A stretch of 64,000 nt of DNA from Tsuneonella aeria. GTDB lineage: Bacteria; Pseudomonadota; Alphaproteobacteria; Sphingomonadales; Sphingomonadaceae. The first letter of the stretch is position 1. Every line of letters begins with the position of its first letter. The DNA is taken from the NCBI RefSeq assembly GCF_009827495.1, contig NZ_WTZA01000001.1, positions 1,872,001-1,936,000 of the forward strand. The letters are read 5' to 3'. The notes under the pieces were generated by a model that ran no database searches, was not told the DNA's origin, and saw only the letters and a program-made list of their open reading frames with translations. A program made the position numbers and the translations under genes. Shown piece by piece: positions 25,413 through 32,205 of this stretch.

Positions 25413-25860
25413 GATCGACCGCGTTGGTCAGTATCGCATAGAGGGTTTCGGTATCCGGCGCGTCCGTCAGCGCGCGGTGCATGTCTTCGTCCCGCACCAT
25501 GCGCGAAAGAGCGGCGAGCGCGTGAAGATGGGTAGCCCCCGCGTTAACGGGCGAAAGCAGACCGATCACGAGATCGATCGGCATCCGGTCCGCTGCCGCA
25601 TAGTCGACGGGCGCAGCCAGCTTGAGCAGCGCCGCGACCGGGCGTGACAGACCTTCGATACGCGCATGCGGCAATGCGACGCCCCGGCCGAACCCCGTGC
25701 TTCCCAGTGCCTCCCGCTCCTGCAGGCCTTCGAGCACCATTTCCCGATTGAGCCCGTAAACTTGCGAGAATCGCGTCGCCAATGCGTCGAGGATGGACGG
25801 CTTGTCGGCAGCTTCCGCGATCCACACGGCCTCTGGCAGGAGCTTGAAGATCACGTTCAT
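25399..25860 (-). CDS. ptsN: nitrogen PTS EIIA component PtsN
   Basis: PtsN (153 aa) is the EIIA-Ntr phosphocarrier of the nitrogen PTS, a regulatory rather than transport system. The active-site His is in GRGVALPHARIEGL near residue 65, and the EIIA fold is followed through LVIGLLSPVNAGATHLHALAALSRM. ATG 25860 yields the usual 150-155 residues; the frame is open upstream to 25950 but with no match. It is located directly downstream of hpf, as in many proteobacteria; rpoN and lpt genes are not adjacent here. Confidence 0.92.
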   Translation of the reverse strand: MNVIFKLLPEAVWIAEAADKPSILDALATRFSQVYGLNREMVLEGLQEREALGSTGFGRGVALPHARIEGLSRPVAALLKLAAPVDYAAADRMPIDLVIGLLSPVNAGATHLHALAALSRMVRDEDMHRALTDAPDTETLYAILTNAVDRDAA

Positions 25861-25921
25861 GCGAAAAATGGGCACTTCATTGAGAGGGTGCGGACTGACT
25901 GACCTGCCGGGTGCGGGCAGA

Positions 25922-25948
25922 GCGGCGGCGATGGCCGTTCGCCGCCGC
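25922..25948. terminator. 10-bp stem hairpin between hpf and ptsN
   Basis: GCGGCGGCGA and TCGCCGCCGC are perfect 10-bp inverted arms around TGGCCGT. It is the second hairpin downstream of hpf and upstream of ptsN. It lacks a strong T-run and may attenuate read-through. Confidence 0.45.
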
Positions 25949-25951
25949 ACA

Positions 25952-25968
25952 ACCCCGCGCTTCGGGGT
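25952..25968 (-). terminator. 6-bp stem hairpin after hpf
   Basis: Arms ACCCCG and CGGGGT enclose a five-base loop 12 nt past the hpf stop. On the minus strand it is followed by TGT rather than a T-run. With the next hairpin it probably forms a tandem processing or termination structure. Confidence 0.4.
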
Positions 25969-25980
25969 GACCGCGCCGGT

Positions 25981-26556
25981 TCAGCGCGGTTCGACCCAAC
26001 CGATCGATCCGTCGCGGCGGCGATAGACCATGTTGTGCCGCCCGGTGCCAGCATTTTTGAAGAACATGGCGTTGGTATCCCGCAGGTCGAGCATCATGAC
26101 CGCGTCGGCCACGCTGCTTTCCGGAATGTCCGCCGTGGTTTCGGCGATGATCATCGGCGCGTCTTCCTCGTCGGGCTCTTCCGCCTCGACATCGGGAGCG
26201 GCGAAGATCGTGTAGGCGGCTTCTTCCTCGCGCGCGGCATGCGTTGCCTGCTCGTGCCGATCCTTGAGCCGGCGCTTGTAGCGACGGAGCTGCTTGTCGA
26301 TCTTCTCGGCAGCCAGGTCGGCCGCCTGGTGCGCCTCCTGCGCTTCGGCATGCGCCTTGAGGATCAGGCCCTGCATCACATGCGTCACGATGTCGCAGCC
26401 GAATGCGCCGTTGGGCGCCTTGCCGAAGGTGACGTGGGACGAAATGGCGCGGCTGAAATACTTGTCGACGATGGCGGTGAGGCGGTCGCTAACGTGCTGC
26501 TGCAGGGCGGCGCCGGTTTCGATCTGGTGACCCGAGACGCGAATATCCATCGTCAC
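25981..26556 (-). CDS. hpf: long ribosome hibernation-promoting factor
   Basis: This 191-aa protein is the long form of HPF, which dimerises 70S ribosomes into inactive 100S particles in stationary phase. The N-terminal S30AE domain covers residues about 3-105 (MDIRVSGHQIETGAALQQHV and the AHAEAQEAHQAADLAAEKIDKQLRRYKRRLKDRHE helix). A variable linker follows, then the C-terminal dimerisation domain about 135-191 (VMMLDLRDTNAMFFKNAGTGRHNMVYRRRDGSIGWVEP). ATG at 26556 or 26550 both fit. Hairpins lie downstream before ptsN. Confidence 0.95.
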   Translation of the reverse strand: MTMDIRVSGHQIETGAALQQHVSDRLTAIVDKYFSRAISSHVTFGKAPNGAFGCDIVTHVMQGLILKAHAEAQEAHQAADLAAEKIDKQLRRYKRRLKDRHEQATHAAREEEAAYTIFAAPDVEAEEPDEEDAPMIIAETTADIPESSVADAVMMLDLRDTNAMFFKNAGTGRHNMVYRRRDGSIGWVEPR

Positions 26557-26591
26557 ATGTACTCCTTGTTATGCGATCCATTCGGTAAACG

Positions 26592-27278
26592 TCAGGCGGC
26601 CCAGATCGCTCCCTTGATCCCTTCGATGAAAGCGGCGTGGAGAGCGCGTTCGGCGGCGGATGGCGCATGCGGTCGCGGTGGGCGGACCGGGCGGTCGGCA
26701 CGCACCGCTTGCGGCATTTCGATCACGGTCGTTTCCACCACGGCGCCGGCAAGTTCCAGGCCGATCTGGCGCCCGTCGGTAAGCTCTACATAGACTTGCG
26801 CCAGCAATTCGGCGTCGAGCAGGGCGCCGTGCTTCACCCGGTGGCTGCGATCGATGCCGTAACGGCTGCACAGCGAATCGAGCGAAAGCTTGGCGCCCGG
26901 ATGACGGCGCTTGGCGAGCGCGACGGTATCGACCATCCGCGACAGGCACACCGGGTCCAGCCCGCACAGCGCGAGTTCGGCGTTGAGGAAGCCGAAATCG
27001 AACCCGGCGTTGTGCGCCACCAGCGGAGAATCGCCGATGAAGGCCAGCAGGTCGTGGCACAGATCATTGAAGCGGGGCTTATCCGAAAGGAACACGGCGC
27101 TCAGGCCGTGCACGGCTTCCGCCTGTTCGGGCATGTCGCGATCGGGATTGAAGTAGGCATGGAAGGTCGCGCCGGTGGGCACCCGGTTGACCAATTCGAT
27201 GCAGCCGATTTCGACCATGCGGTCGCCCGAACTGGGATCGAGGCCGGTGGTTTCGGTATCGAAAACGATCTCGCGCAT
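26592..27278 (-). CDS. dnaQ: DNA polymerase III epsilon subunit (proofreading exonuclease)
   Basis: This 228-aa DEDDh exonuclease is the 3'-5' proofreader of the replicative polymerase. Motif Exo I is REIVFDTETTGLDP near residues 2-14 with Asp7 and Glu9, Exo II is VAHNAGFDFGFLNAEL near 92-107, and Exo III is HRVKHGALLDAELLAQVYVEL near 156-175 with the His and Asp. The C-terminal tail that binds polymerase alpha is present but divergent. Length 228 is slightly below E. coli (243). It lies next to coaE in the conserved origin-side cluster. Confidence 0.95.
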   Translation of the reverse strand: MREIVFDTETTGLDPSSGDRMVEIGCIELVNRVPTGATFHAYFNPDRDMPEQAEAVHGLSAVFLSDKPRFNDLCHDLLAFIGDSPLVAHNAGFDFGFLNAELALCGLDPVCLSRMVDTVALAKRRHPGAKLSLDSLCSRYGIDRSHRVKHGALLDAELLAQVYVELTDGRQIGLELAGAVVETTVIEMPQAVRADRPVRPPRPHAPSAAERALHAAFIEGIKGAIWAA

Positions 27279-27331
27279 TCAATGCAGTCTATCGGCCCCT
27301 CCGGGCGGACTGGCAAGGGGGCGCGAACCAT

Positions 27332-27925
27332 CTAGCGCCCGGCGATCTCCGCGATCAGCGCCTTCACCGCCTGTTCCGTCTGATGAAGGGTCGCGCCCGT
27401 GTCGATCACGTGGTCGGCCCGCGCGCGCTTTTCCGCATCGGGGACCTGAAGCGACAGGATGTGCGCGAACTTCTCGGGTGTCATCCCCGGCCGCGCGAGC
27501 ACCCGGGCGCGCTGGACATCGGCCGGCGCGCTGACGACCGCCACCGCGTCAACGCTTTCCCAGCCGCCCTTTTCGAACAACAGCGGAATATCGAACACGA
27601 CCAGCGGCGCCCCCGCGTGCTCGATCAGAAACGCCTGGCGTTCATCCGCAACTGCCGGGTGGACGATCGCTTCCAGTCGGCCGAGCGCTTCGCGGTCACC
27701 GAACACGCGCTGGCCCAATGCCTCGCGCAGCACGCCGTCATCGCCGGTCGTGCCGGGAAACGCCGCCTCGATCGCCGCCAGCAGTGGGCCACCCGGGCCC
27801 TGCAATCGGCGGACCACCGCATCGGCATCGAAGACGGGCACGCCTGCCGCGGCGAACATGGCCGCGACTGTGGACTTGCCCATGCCGATCGACCCGGTGA
27901 GGCCGAGGATAAACGGCCGGCTCAC
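27332..27925 (-). CDS. coaE: dephospho-CoA kinase
   Basis: CoaE (197 aa) performs the last step of coenzyme A synthesis, phosphorylating dephospho-CoA. The P-loop is LGLTGSIGMGKSTVAAMFA near residues 7-22. Further family features are VFDADAVVRRLQGPGG, VVFDIPLLFEKGGWESVDAVAVV and the RARVLARPGMTPEKFAHILSLQ lid region. Length is typical (about 195-205). It overlaps the upstream aroE by 4 nt (ATGA), so aroE-coaE are coupled. The 53-nt gap to dnaQ is short and contains no clear terminator. Confidence 0.95.
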   Translation of the reverse strand: MSRPFILGLTGSIGMGKSTVAAMFAAAGVPVFDADAVVRRLQGPGGPLLAAIEAAFPGTTGDDGVLREALGQRVFGDREALGRLEAIVHPAVADERQAFLIEHAGAPLVVFDIPLLFEKGGWESVDAVAVVSAPADVQRARVLARPGMTPEKFAHILSLQVPDAEKRARADHVIDTGATLHQTEQAVKALIAEIAGR

Positions 27926-28773
27926 TGCGCCAGCACCGCGCGCAGCTCCGCATCCCGCGCGCGGGGCGGGACGGCGCCGAAGAAGCGCTCGAACGCCAGC
28001 GCCGCCTGTCCGATGAGCATCTCAAGCCCCCCGATCGTCCGATGACCAGCGGCGCGGGCCGCCTGGAGGAAAACCGTGTCGGCGGGGTCGGTGACGATGT
28101 CGTACGCGATGGAGCCCGGCGGCGCGTGGCTCCAGTCGAAGGCCAGGGGCGGCTGGCCGGCCATGCCGAGCGGCGACGCGTTCACGACCAGATCCAGGCA
28201 TCCGTCCCGGTCGTCGAAGGCGAACGTCGTGGGATCGGCAAAATGGGCCAGGTCGATCGCGTGGTGTTCCCCCACGGGATCGACGGATTCGAGCAGTGCG
28301 CGAGCCTTGGCGGGATCGCGGCCGGCGAGCACGATCACGAACTTTTCCTGTGCCAATGCCGCGACGATCGCGCGCGCCGCGCCGCCCGTGCCCAGCACCC
28401 GTGCCATCCGGAAATAATGTGTTTCGCCAAGCTCCGCCGCGAGCGGCTGCAGGAACCCTCCGCAGTCCGCGTTATAGCCCGTCAGGGCCCCGTCTTCGGC
28501 GATGACCGTATTCACCGCGCCGATCCGGTCCGCCAACGGATCGATCCGGTCGAGGAAGGGGAGGACCGCCTGCTTGTGCGGCATGGTGACGTTGCAACCG
28601 CGCCACCGGGGATCCGCCCGGCGCGCCGCAAAATAATCCGCAATATCGCCGGGGGCGACCTGTTCGCGGCGATATTCAGCGTCGAGCCCGAGCTGCGCGA
28701 TCCAGAATCCGTGGATTGCGGGCGATTTCGATTGCGCGATCGGATCCCCGATGACTTCGGCATAGACCGTCAT
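27922..28773 (-). CDS. aroE: shikimate dehydrogenase
   Basis: AroE (283 aa) reduces 3-dehydroshikimate with NADPH in the shikimate pathway. The N-terminal substrate domain has EVIGDPIAQSKSPAIHGFW and GCNVTMPHKQAVLPFLD with the catalytic Lys. The Rossmann domain has RVLGTGGAARAIVAAL, and NASPLGM and IGGLEMLIGQAALAFERF complete the family pattern. Start ATG 28773 overlaps the Maf stop by 4 nt, and its own stop overlaps coaE by 4 nt; both couplings are characteristic of this cluster. The open frame extends upstream to 28926 but lies inside maf. Confidence 0.95.
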   Translation of the reverse strand: MTVYAEVIGDPIAQSKSPAIHGFWIAQLGLDAEYRREQVAPGDIADYFAARRADPRWRGCNVTMPHKQAVLPFLDRIDPLADRIGAVNTVIAEDGALTGYNADCGGFLQPLAAELGETHYFRMARVLGTGGAARAIVAALAQEKFVIVLAGRDPAKARALLESVDPVGEHHAIDLAHFADPTTFAFDDRDGCLDLVVNASPLGMAGQPPLAFDWSHAPPGSIAYDIVTDPADTVFLQAARAAGHRTIGGLEMLIGQAALAFERFFGAVPPRARDAELRAVLAQ

Positions 28774-29354
28774 GTCGCCATCTCCTCCAGGTCGCGCAGC
28801 GCGCCCAGCACCGGGAGCAGCGGCATCCCGAGTACGGTGAAATGATCCCCCACGATCGCAGTGAACAACTGCACGCCCGGCCCTTCGATGCGGAACACCC
28901 CGACGCAGCCCGCGACCGCTGGCCATTCAGCGGCGAGGTAGCGCTCGATGAATGCCGCTGACAGGTTCCTCACGTCCAGCAGCGCATGGTCGGCGTGACA
29001 CCATGTGACGATGCCGCCCCGCGCAATCGCTGCCGCGCTGTGCAGTTCCATGCGCTTGCCGGAAAAGAAAGCCAGGTGTTCGGCCGCCTCGCTGCGCGTG
29101 CGCGGTTTATCGAAACGCCGACCGGCACAGGAAACGAGCGAATCGCTGCCGATAACCGTTGCGCCGGGACGATTGCGCGAAACCGCTACCGCCTTCGCCT
29201 CTGCCAGCGCGAGCGCGACGGCACCGGGCTTCGCCCCGTCCATTTCCGCCTCGATCGCACGTTCGTCGATATCAGCCGGCACCGCTTCGAACGGCACACC
29301 CGCAGCCTGCAGCATCGCCCAGCGCGACGCGCTGGTGGAGGCGAGCACGATCAT
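28770..29354 (-). CDS. maf: Maf-family nucleoside triphosphate pyrophosphatase
   Basis: This 194-aa Maf protein hydrolyses non-canonical or excess nucleoside triphosphates to monophosphates. Typical features are IVLASTSASRWAMLQAAGVPFEAVPADIDE at the start and GATVIGSDSLVSCAGRRFDKPRT near residue 65. The C-terminal part has RYLAAEWPAVAGCVGVFRIEGPG, where the usual AYxIQG stretch is replaced. That may indicate the YhdE or YceF-like branch; the exact nucleotide cannot be assigned. It overlaps aroE and ppsR by 4 nt on either side. Confidence 0.9.
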   Translation of the reverse strand: MIVLASTSASRWAMLQAAGVPFEAVPADIDERAIEAEMDGAKPGAVALALAEAKAVAVSRNRPGATVIGSDSLVSCAGRRFDKPRTRSEAAEHLAFFSGKRMELHSAAAIARGGIVTWCHADHALLDVRNLSAAFIERYLAAEWPAVAGCVGVFRIEGPGVQLFTAIVGDHFTVLGMPLLPVLGALRDLEEMAT

Positions 29355-30193
29355 ATCGCGCCGCCCGCGGCGGCCGGGCTCAGATGGGCGTCCCGCTCGC
29401 TCAGCAGGCGGATGATCGCGGCTGCGGTTTCCTCGATCGAACGACGCGTGACGTCGATCACCGGCCAGTCGTTGTCGGCGAACAGGCGCCGGGCGAAGCG
29501 CACTTCGGCGGCGACACGTTCGGCATCGACATAATCGCTCTCACGCCCTTCGGCGATCGTCAGCAGGCGGTTGCGGCGAATCTGGATGAGCCTGTCGGGC
29601 GCGGTCGTCAGGCCCACGATCAACGGCCGCCGCAGCGTGAACAGCGCGGACGGCGGCGGACTTTCCACCACCAGGGGGATATTGGCGACCTTATAGCCGC
29701 GATTGGCGAGATAGATGCTCGTCGGCGTCTTGGAGCTGCGCGACACGCCGGCGAGCAGGATATCGGCCTCCTCCCAATCCTCGTGCGCGATCCCGTCGTC
29801 GTGCGCGATCGTGTACTGGATCGCATCGACCCGCGCGAAATAGGCCGCGTCCATCGAATGCTGCCGCCCCGGTCGGCCATGTGCCTGCTGCCCGAGGTGG
29901 GAAGCCAGCGCCTCGGTCACGCCATCGAGCACCGGGACCGCGGGCAGGCCCAGCGTGACGCAGTGCTCTTCCAGCCGCGCGCGGATATCCGGGTTCACCA
30001 GGGTGAACAGCACGAGGCCGGGGTGCGCCGCGATATCGGGAACGATCCGGTCGATGTGCTGGCGGCTGCGCACCATGGGCCAGAAATGGCGCTGGACATC
30101 GGCCTCCTCGAACTGCGCCAGCGCGGCCTTGGCAATCATCTCCAGCGTCTCGCCGGTGGAATCCGACAGCAGGTGCAGATGGAGGCGCGGCAT
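29351..30193 (-). CDS. ppsR: pyruvate/phosphoenolpyruvate dikinase regulatory protein (DUF299)
   Basis: This 280-aa bifunctional kinase/pyrophosphorylase controls PEP synthase or pyruvate phosphate dikinase by ADP-dependent threonine phosphorylation and phosphate-dependent reversal. The start LHLHLLSDSTGETLEMIAKAAL and the P-loop-like GVSRSSKTPTSIYLANRGYKVANIPLV near residue 150 are diagnostic. ATG 30193 was chosen because it opens the conserved part. In Caulobacter and Rickettsia the homologue is the first gene left of the origin (RP001/CC0001). The same position is seen here, 332 bp from hemE. Confidence 0.95.
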   Translation of the reverse strand: MPRLHLHLLSDSTGETLEMIAKAALAQFEEADVQRHFWPMVRSRQHIDRIVPDIAAHPGLVLFTLVNPDIRARLEEHCVTLGLPAVPVLDGVTEALASHLGQQAHGRPGRQHSMDAAYFARVDAIQYTIAHDDGIAHEDWEEADILLAGVSRSSKTPTSIYLANRGYKVANIPLVVESPPPSALFTLRRPLIVGLTTAPDRLIQIRRNRLLTIAEGRESDYVDAERVAAEVRFARRLFADNDWPVIDVTRRSIEETAAAIIRLLSERDAHLSPAAAGGAI

Positions 30194-30229
30194 CGGGCTG
30201 GGCCTTCGGAACTGAGCGATCGCACGCCC

Positions 30230-30238
30230 TGTGGAGAA
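30230..30238 (-). other. DnaA-box-like 9-mer
   Basis: TGTGGAGAA matches the reverse complement of the DnaA box, TGTGGATAA, at eight of nine positions. It is one of four such sites within the putative origin. Confidence 0.5.
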
Positions 30239-30322
30239 TGTCCGGCATAAACCACGGGACAGGATGGCGGACAAGCGTGCGCGCCGATTCCATGCCCGCT
30301 ACCGGACCGCGGCCCGCCCGCT

Positions 30323-30331
30323 TGTGGACAG
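30323..30331 (-). other. DnaA-box-like 9-mer
   Basis: TGTGGACAG matches TGTGGATAA at seven of nine positions. It faces a similar site at 30342-30350, giving a closely spaced inverted pair. Confidence 0.4.
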
Positions 30332-30341
30332 GCGCGCTGGC

Positions 30342-30350
30342 TTTCCCACA
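30342..30350 (+). other. DnaA-box-like 9-mer
   Basis: TTTCCCACA matches TTATCCACA at seven of nine positions. Its spacing to the box at 30323-30331 is 10 bp between ends, about one helix turn. Confidence 0.4.
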
Positions 30351-30460
30351 GGCGGGGGATAGCGGGGAAAACGAAGCGTTGACGCGGCCTGCCGGCGAGT
30401 CGCAGGTCGCCGACAATCTGGCCATCGCGGGAAAAATCGGGCAGGGCGCCGCCGTCCCCG

Positions 30461-30469
30461 ATATCCACA
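30461..30469 (+). other. DnaA-box-like 9-mer
   Basis: ATATCCACA matches TTATCCACA at eight of nine positions. It is the closest of the four to the AT-rich tract at 30488-30520. Confidence 0.5.
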
Positions 30470-30487
30470 GGGCCAACAGACTCCTTC

Positions 30488-30520
30488 ATCCTATCTAAGA
30501 ATCTTATTTGATTGGATTAC
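30488..30520. other. AT-rich tract, candidate unwinding element
   Basis: This 33-bp stretch is about two thirds A+T in a strongly GC-rich region and includes CTTATTTGATTGGATTAC. It borders the hemE end of the origin and could be the DNA unwinding element or part of the hemE promoter. Choosing between these needs melting or initiation data. Confidence 0.45.
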
Positions 30521-30525
30521 ACGCG

Positions 30526-31551
30526 ATGCCCGGCCTGCTTCTCGACACCTTGCACGGGTCCCGCGGCGATGCCGTGCCGATGTGGCTCATGCGGCAGGCG
30601 GGACGCTATCTGCCGGAATATCGCGCGCTGCGGGCGGACAAGGGCGGCTTTCTCCAGCTGGTTTACGATACCGAAGCGGCGGCCGAGGTCACGCTGCAGC
30701 CGATCCGCCGGTTCGGGTTCGACGGCGCGATCCTGTTCTCCGATATCCTGATCGTCCCCTATGCGATGGGACAGGACCTGGCTTTCCTGGCTGGCGAAGG
30801 CCCGCACCTTTCGCCCCGGCTCGCCGATGCGGCGCTGGAGAGCCTCCAGGCCGTGCCAGAGCGCCTCACGCCGATCTATGCGACCGTGGCCAGGGTCAGC
30901 GCTGCTCTCGGCCCGGAAACGACCTTGCTGGGCTTTGCCGGCAGCCCCTGGACGGTGGCGACCTACATGGTGAACGGCGAAGGATCGAAAGACCATCACG
31001 CCGCGCGTGCCATGGCCTACCGCGACCCGTCCGCGTTCGGCGCCATCATCGACGCGATCGCCGCGGTCACGGTCGAATACCTCGTCGGCCAGATCGACGC
31101 GGGGGCCGAGGCGGTGCAGCTGTTCGATTCCTGGGCAGGCAGCCTGGCGCCCGACGCGTTCGAACGATGGGTCATCGCGCCCAACGCGCGGATCGCCGCC
31201 GCGGTAAAGTCGCGGTGCCCGGGCGTGCCGGTGATCGGGTTTCCGAAAGGCGCCGGGGCGAAGCTGGCAGCCTATGCCCGGGAAACCGGGGTCGATGCGG
31301 TCGGCGTCGACGAGACGATCGATCCCGTCTGGGCCGCGCGCGAACTGCCCGCCGGAATGCCGGTGCAGGGCAACCTCGACCCCCTGCTGCTGGAGGCCGG
31401 GGGTCCAGCCCTCGATCGCCGGGCGCATGCCATCCTGGAAGCGTTCGCGGGCCGCCCGCACGTGTTCAACCTGGGCCACGGCATCGGACAACACACGCCG
31501 ATCGCCCATGTCGAGCAGTTGATCGCCACCGTCCGCGCATGGAAGGGGTGA
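30526..31551 (+). CDS. hemE: uroporphyrinogen decarboxylase
   Basis: HemE (341 aa) decarboxylates the four acetate side chains of uroporphyrinogen III to give coproporphyrinogen III. The first signature is PMWLMRQAGRYLPEYR near residue 22. Others are FDGAILFSDILIVPYAMG with the catalytic Asp, GFAGSPWTVATYMVNG, and AVQLFDSWAG. The C-terminus has FNLGHGIGQHTP with the conserved His. ATG 30526 gives the standard start; a TTG at 30508 is in frame but lies in the AT-rich tract. It begins the rightward, origin-proximal operon with hemJ. Confidence 0.96.
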   Translation: MPGLLLDTLHGSRGDAVPMWLMRQAGRYLPEYRALRADKGGFLQLVYDTEAAAEVTLQPIRRFGFDGAILFSDILIVPYAMGQDLAFLAGEGPHLSPRLADAALESLQAVPERLTPIYATVARVSAALGPETTLLGFAGSPWTVATYMVNGEGSKDHHAARAMAYRDPSAFGAIIDAIAAVTVEYLVGQIDAGAEAVQLFDSWAGSLAPDAFERWVIAPNARIAAAVKSRCPGVPVIGFPKGAGAKLAAYARETGVDAVGVDETIDPVWAARELPAGMPVQGNLDPLLLEAGGPALDRRAHAILEAFAGRPHVFNLGHGIGQHTPIAHVEQLIATVRAWKG

Positions 31552-31582
31552 CGATGGGGACCGCTTGTCCTACATCGCGAAC

Positions 31583-32038
31583 ATGGAAACTGCGCTGGCG
31601 ATGACCTATCTTTGGCTGAAGGCCGGTCACGTGATCTTCGTCATTTTCTGGATGGCGGGCCTGTTCATGTTGCCGCGGTACCTGGTCTATCATCAGGAAG
31701 CTTTGGACGCATCCGGCCCCGGTTCGCCCGAAGACGGCGTGTGGATCGAGCGGGAGCGCAAGCTCATGCGGATCATACTCACCCCCTCGATCATCGTGGT
31801 CTGGCTCCTCGGCATCCTTCTCGCGACGAGCCAGAACCTGTGGGGTGAGGCCTGGCTCCATGCGAAGCTGGCGCTGGTGCTGCTCCTGTCCGGATATCAT
31901 GGGTGGATGGCGGGATACGCGCGACGTCTGGCGAAGGGCGAGCGCCGCCTAACCGGCAAGCAGTTGCGCCTCGCCAACGAAGTGCCCGGCATCGTCGCGG
32001 CGCTGATCGTGATCCTGGTCATCGTCCGGCCGTTCTGA
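31583..32038 (+). CDS. hemJ: protoporphyrinogen oxidase HemJ
   Basis: HemJ (about 151 aa, UPF0093/CopD-like) is the heme-binding membrane enzyme that oxidises protoporphyrinogen IX in most alphaproteobacteria. The product has four transmembrane helices. The conserved His and Arg of helix 1 appear in WLKAGHVIFVIFWMAGLFMLPRYLVYH, and others in KLALVLLLSGYHGWM. The C-terminus lies in LANEVPGIVAALIVILVIVRPF. Starts are ambiguous: TTG 31565, ATG 31583 and ATG 31604 are in frame. I chose ATG 31583. It follows hemE by 31 nt, completing a heme operon. Confidence 0.88.
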   Translation: METALAMTYLWLKAGHVIFVIFWMAGLFMLPRYLVYHQEALDASGPGSPEDGVWIERERKLMRIILTPSIIVVWLLGILLATSQNLWGEAWLHAKLALVLLLSGYHGWMAGYARRLAKGERRLTGKQLRLANEVPGIVAALIVILVIVRPF

Positions 32039-32205
32039 GGCCTGCGACGAAGCGAATACCTGGCTGATTGACGGCGCCCGGGCGCGGGTTTATTCCCGCG
32101 GCACTCCCGGCAATCTGGCCCACCGCGACAGGTGGCCCGGTCCGCTTTCTCCAAGCCCATCGACCGTCCGGCCGTTCAGACTTCACACACGGAAATCCAA
32201 ACGAA
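32039..32205 (+). promoter_or_regulatory. rho 5' leader region
   Basis: This 167-nt gap lies between hemJ and rho. It contains a perfect 6-bp stem (CGCGGG at 32083-32088 with CCCGCG at 32095-32100) around TTTATT, then a C-rich stretch (ACTCCCGG, GGCCCACCG). Rho genes are commonly autoregulated by Rho-dependent attenuation in their leaders, so this region may serve that role. No leader peptide is convincing. Confidence 0.35.

Larger units (their letters stand above)
30194..30525. other. putative chromosomal replication origin (oriC)
   Basis: This 332-bp non-coding gap separates the leftward ppsR-maf-aroE-coaE-dnaQ run from rightward hemE. This is exactly the origin junction known from Caulobacter and Rickettsia (hemE/RP001). 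It contains DnaA-box-like 9-mers at 30230-30238, 30323-30331, 30342-30350 and 30461-30469. It also holds three GANTC methylation sites (30286, 30397, 30499) and an AT-rich tract at 30488-30520. No TTAA-N7-TTAA CtrA site occurs inside it. Gene direction switches here for many kilobases on both sides, and parABS is nearby. Function is inferred from context and motifs; no GC-skew was computed. Confidence 0.8.

Noticed and set aside
30508..30525. TTG at 30508 as the hemE start
   Set aside because: It lies in the AT-rich tract and would add residues unlike the HemE family; ATG 30526 gives the standard N-terminus.
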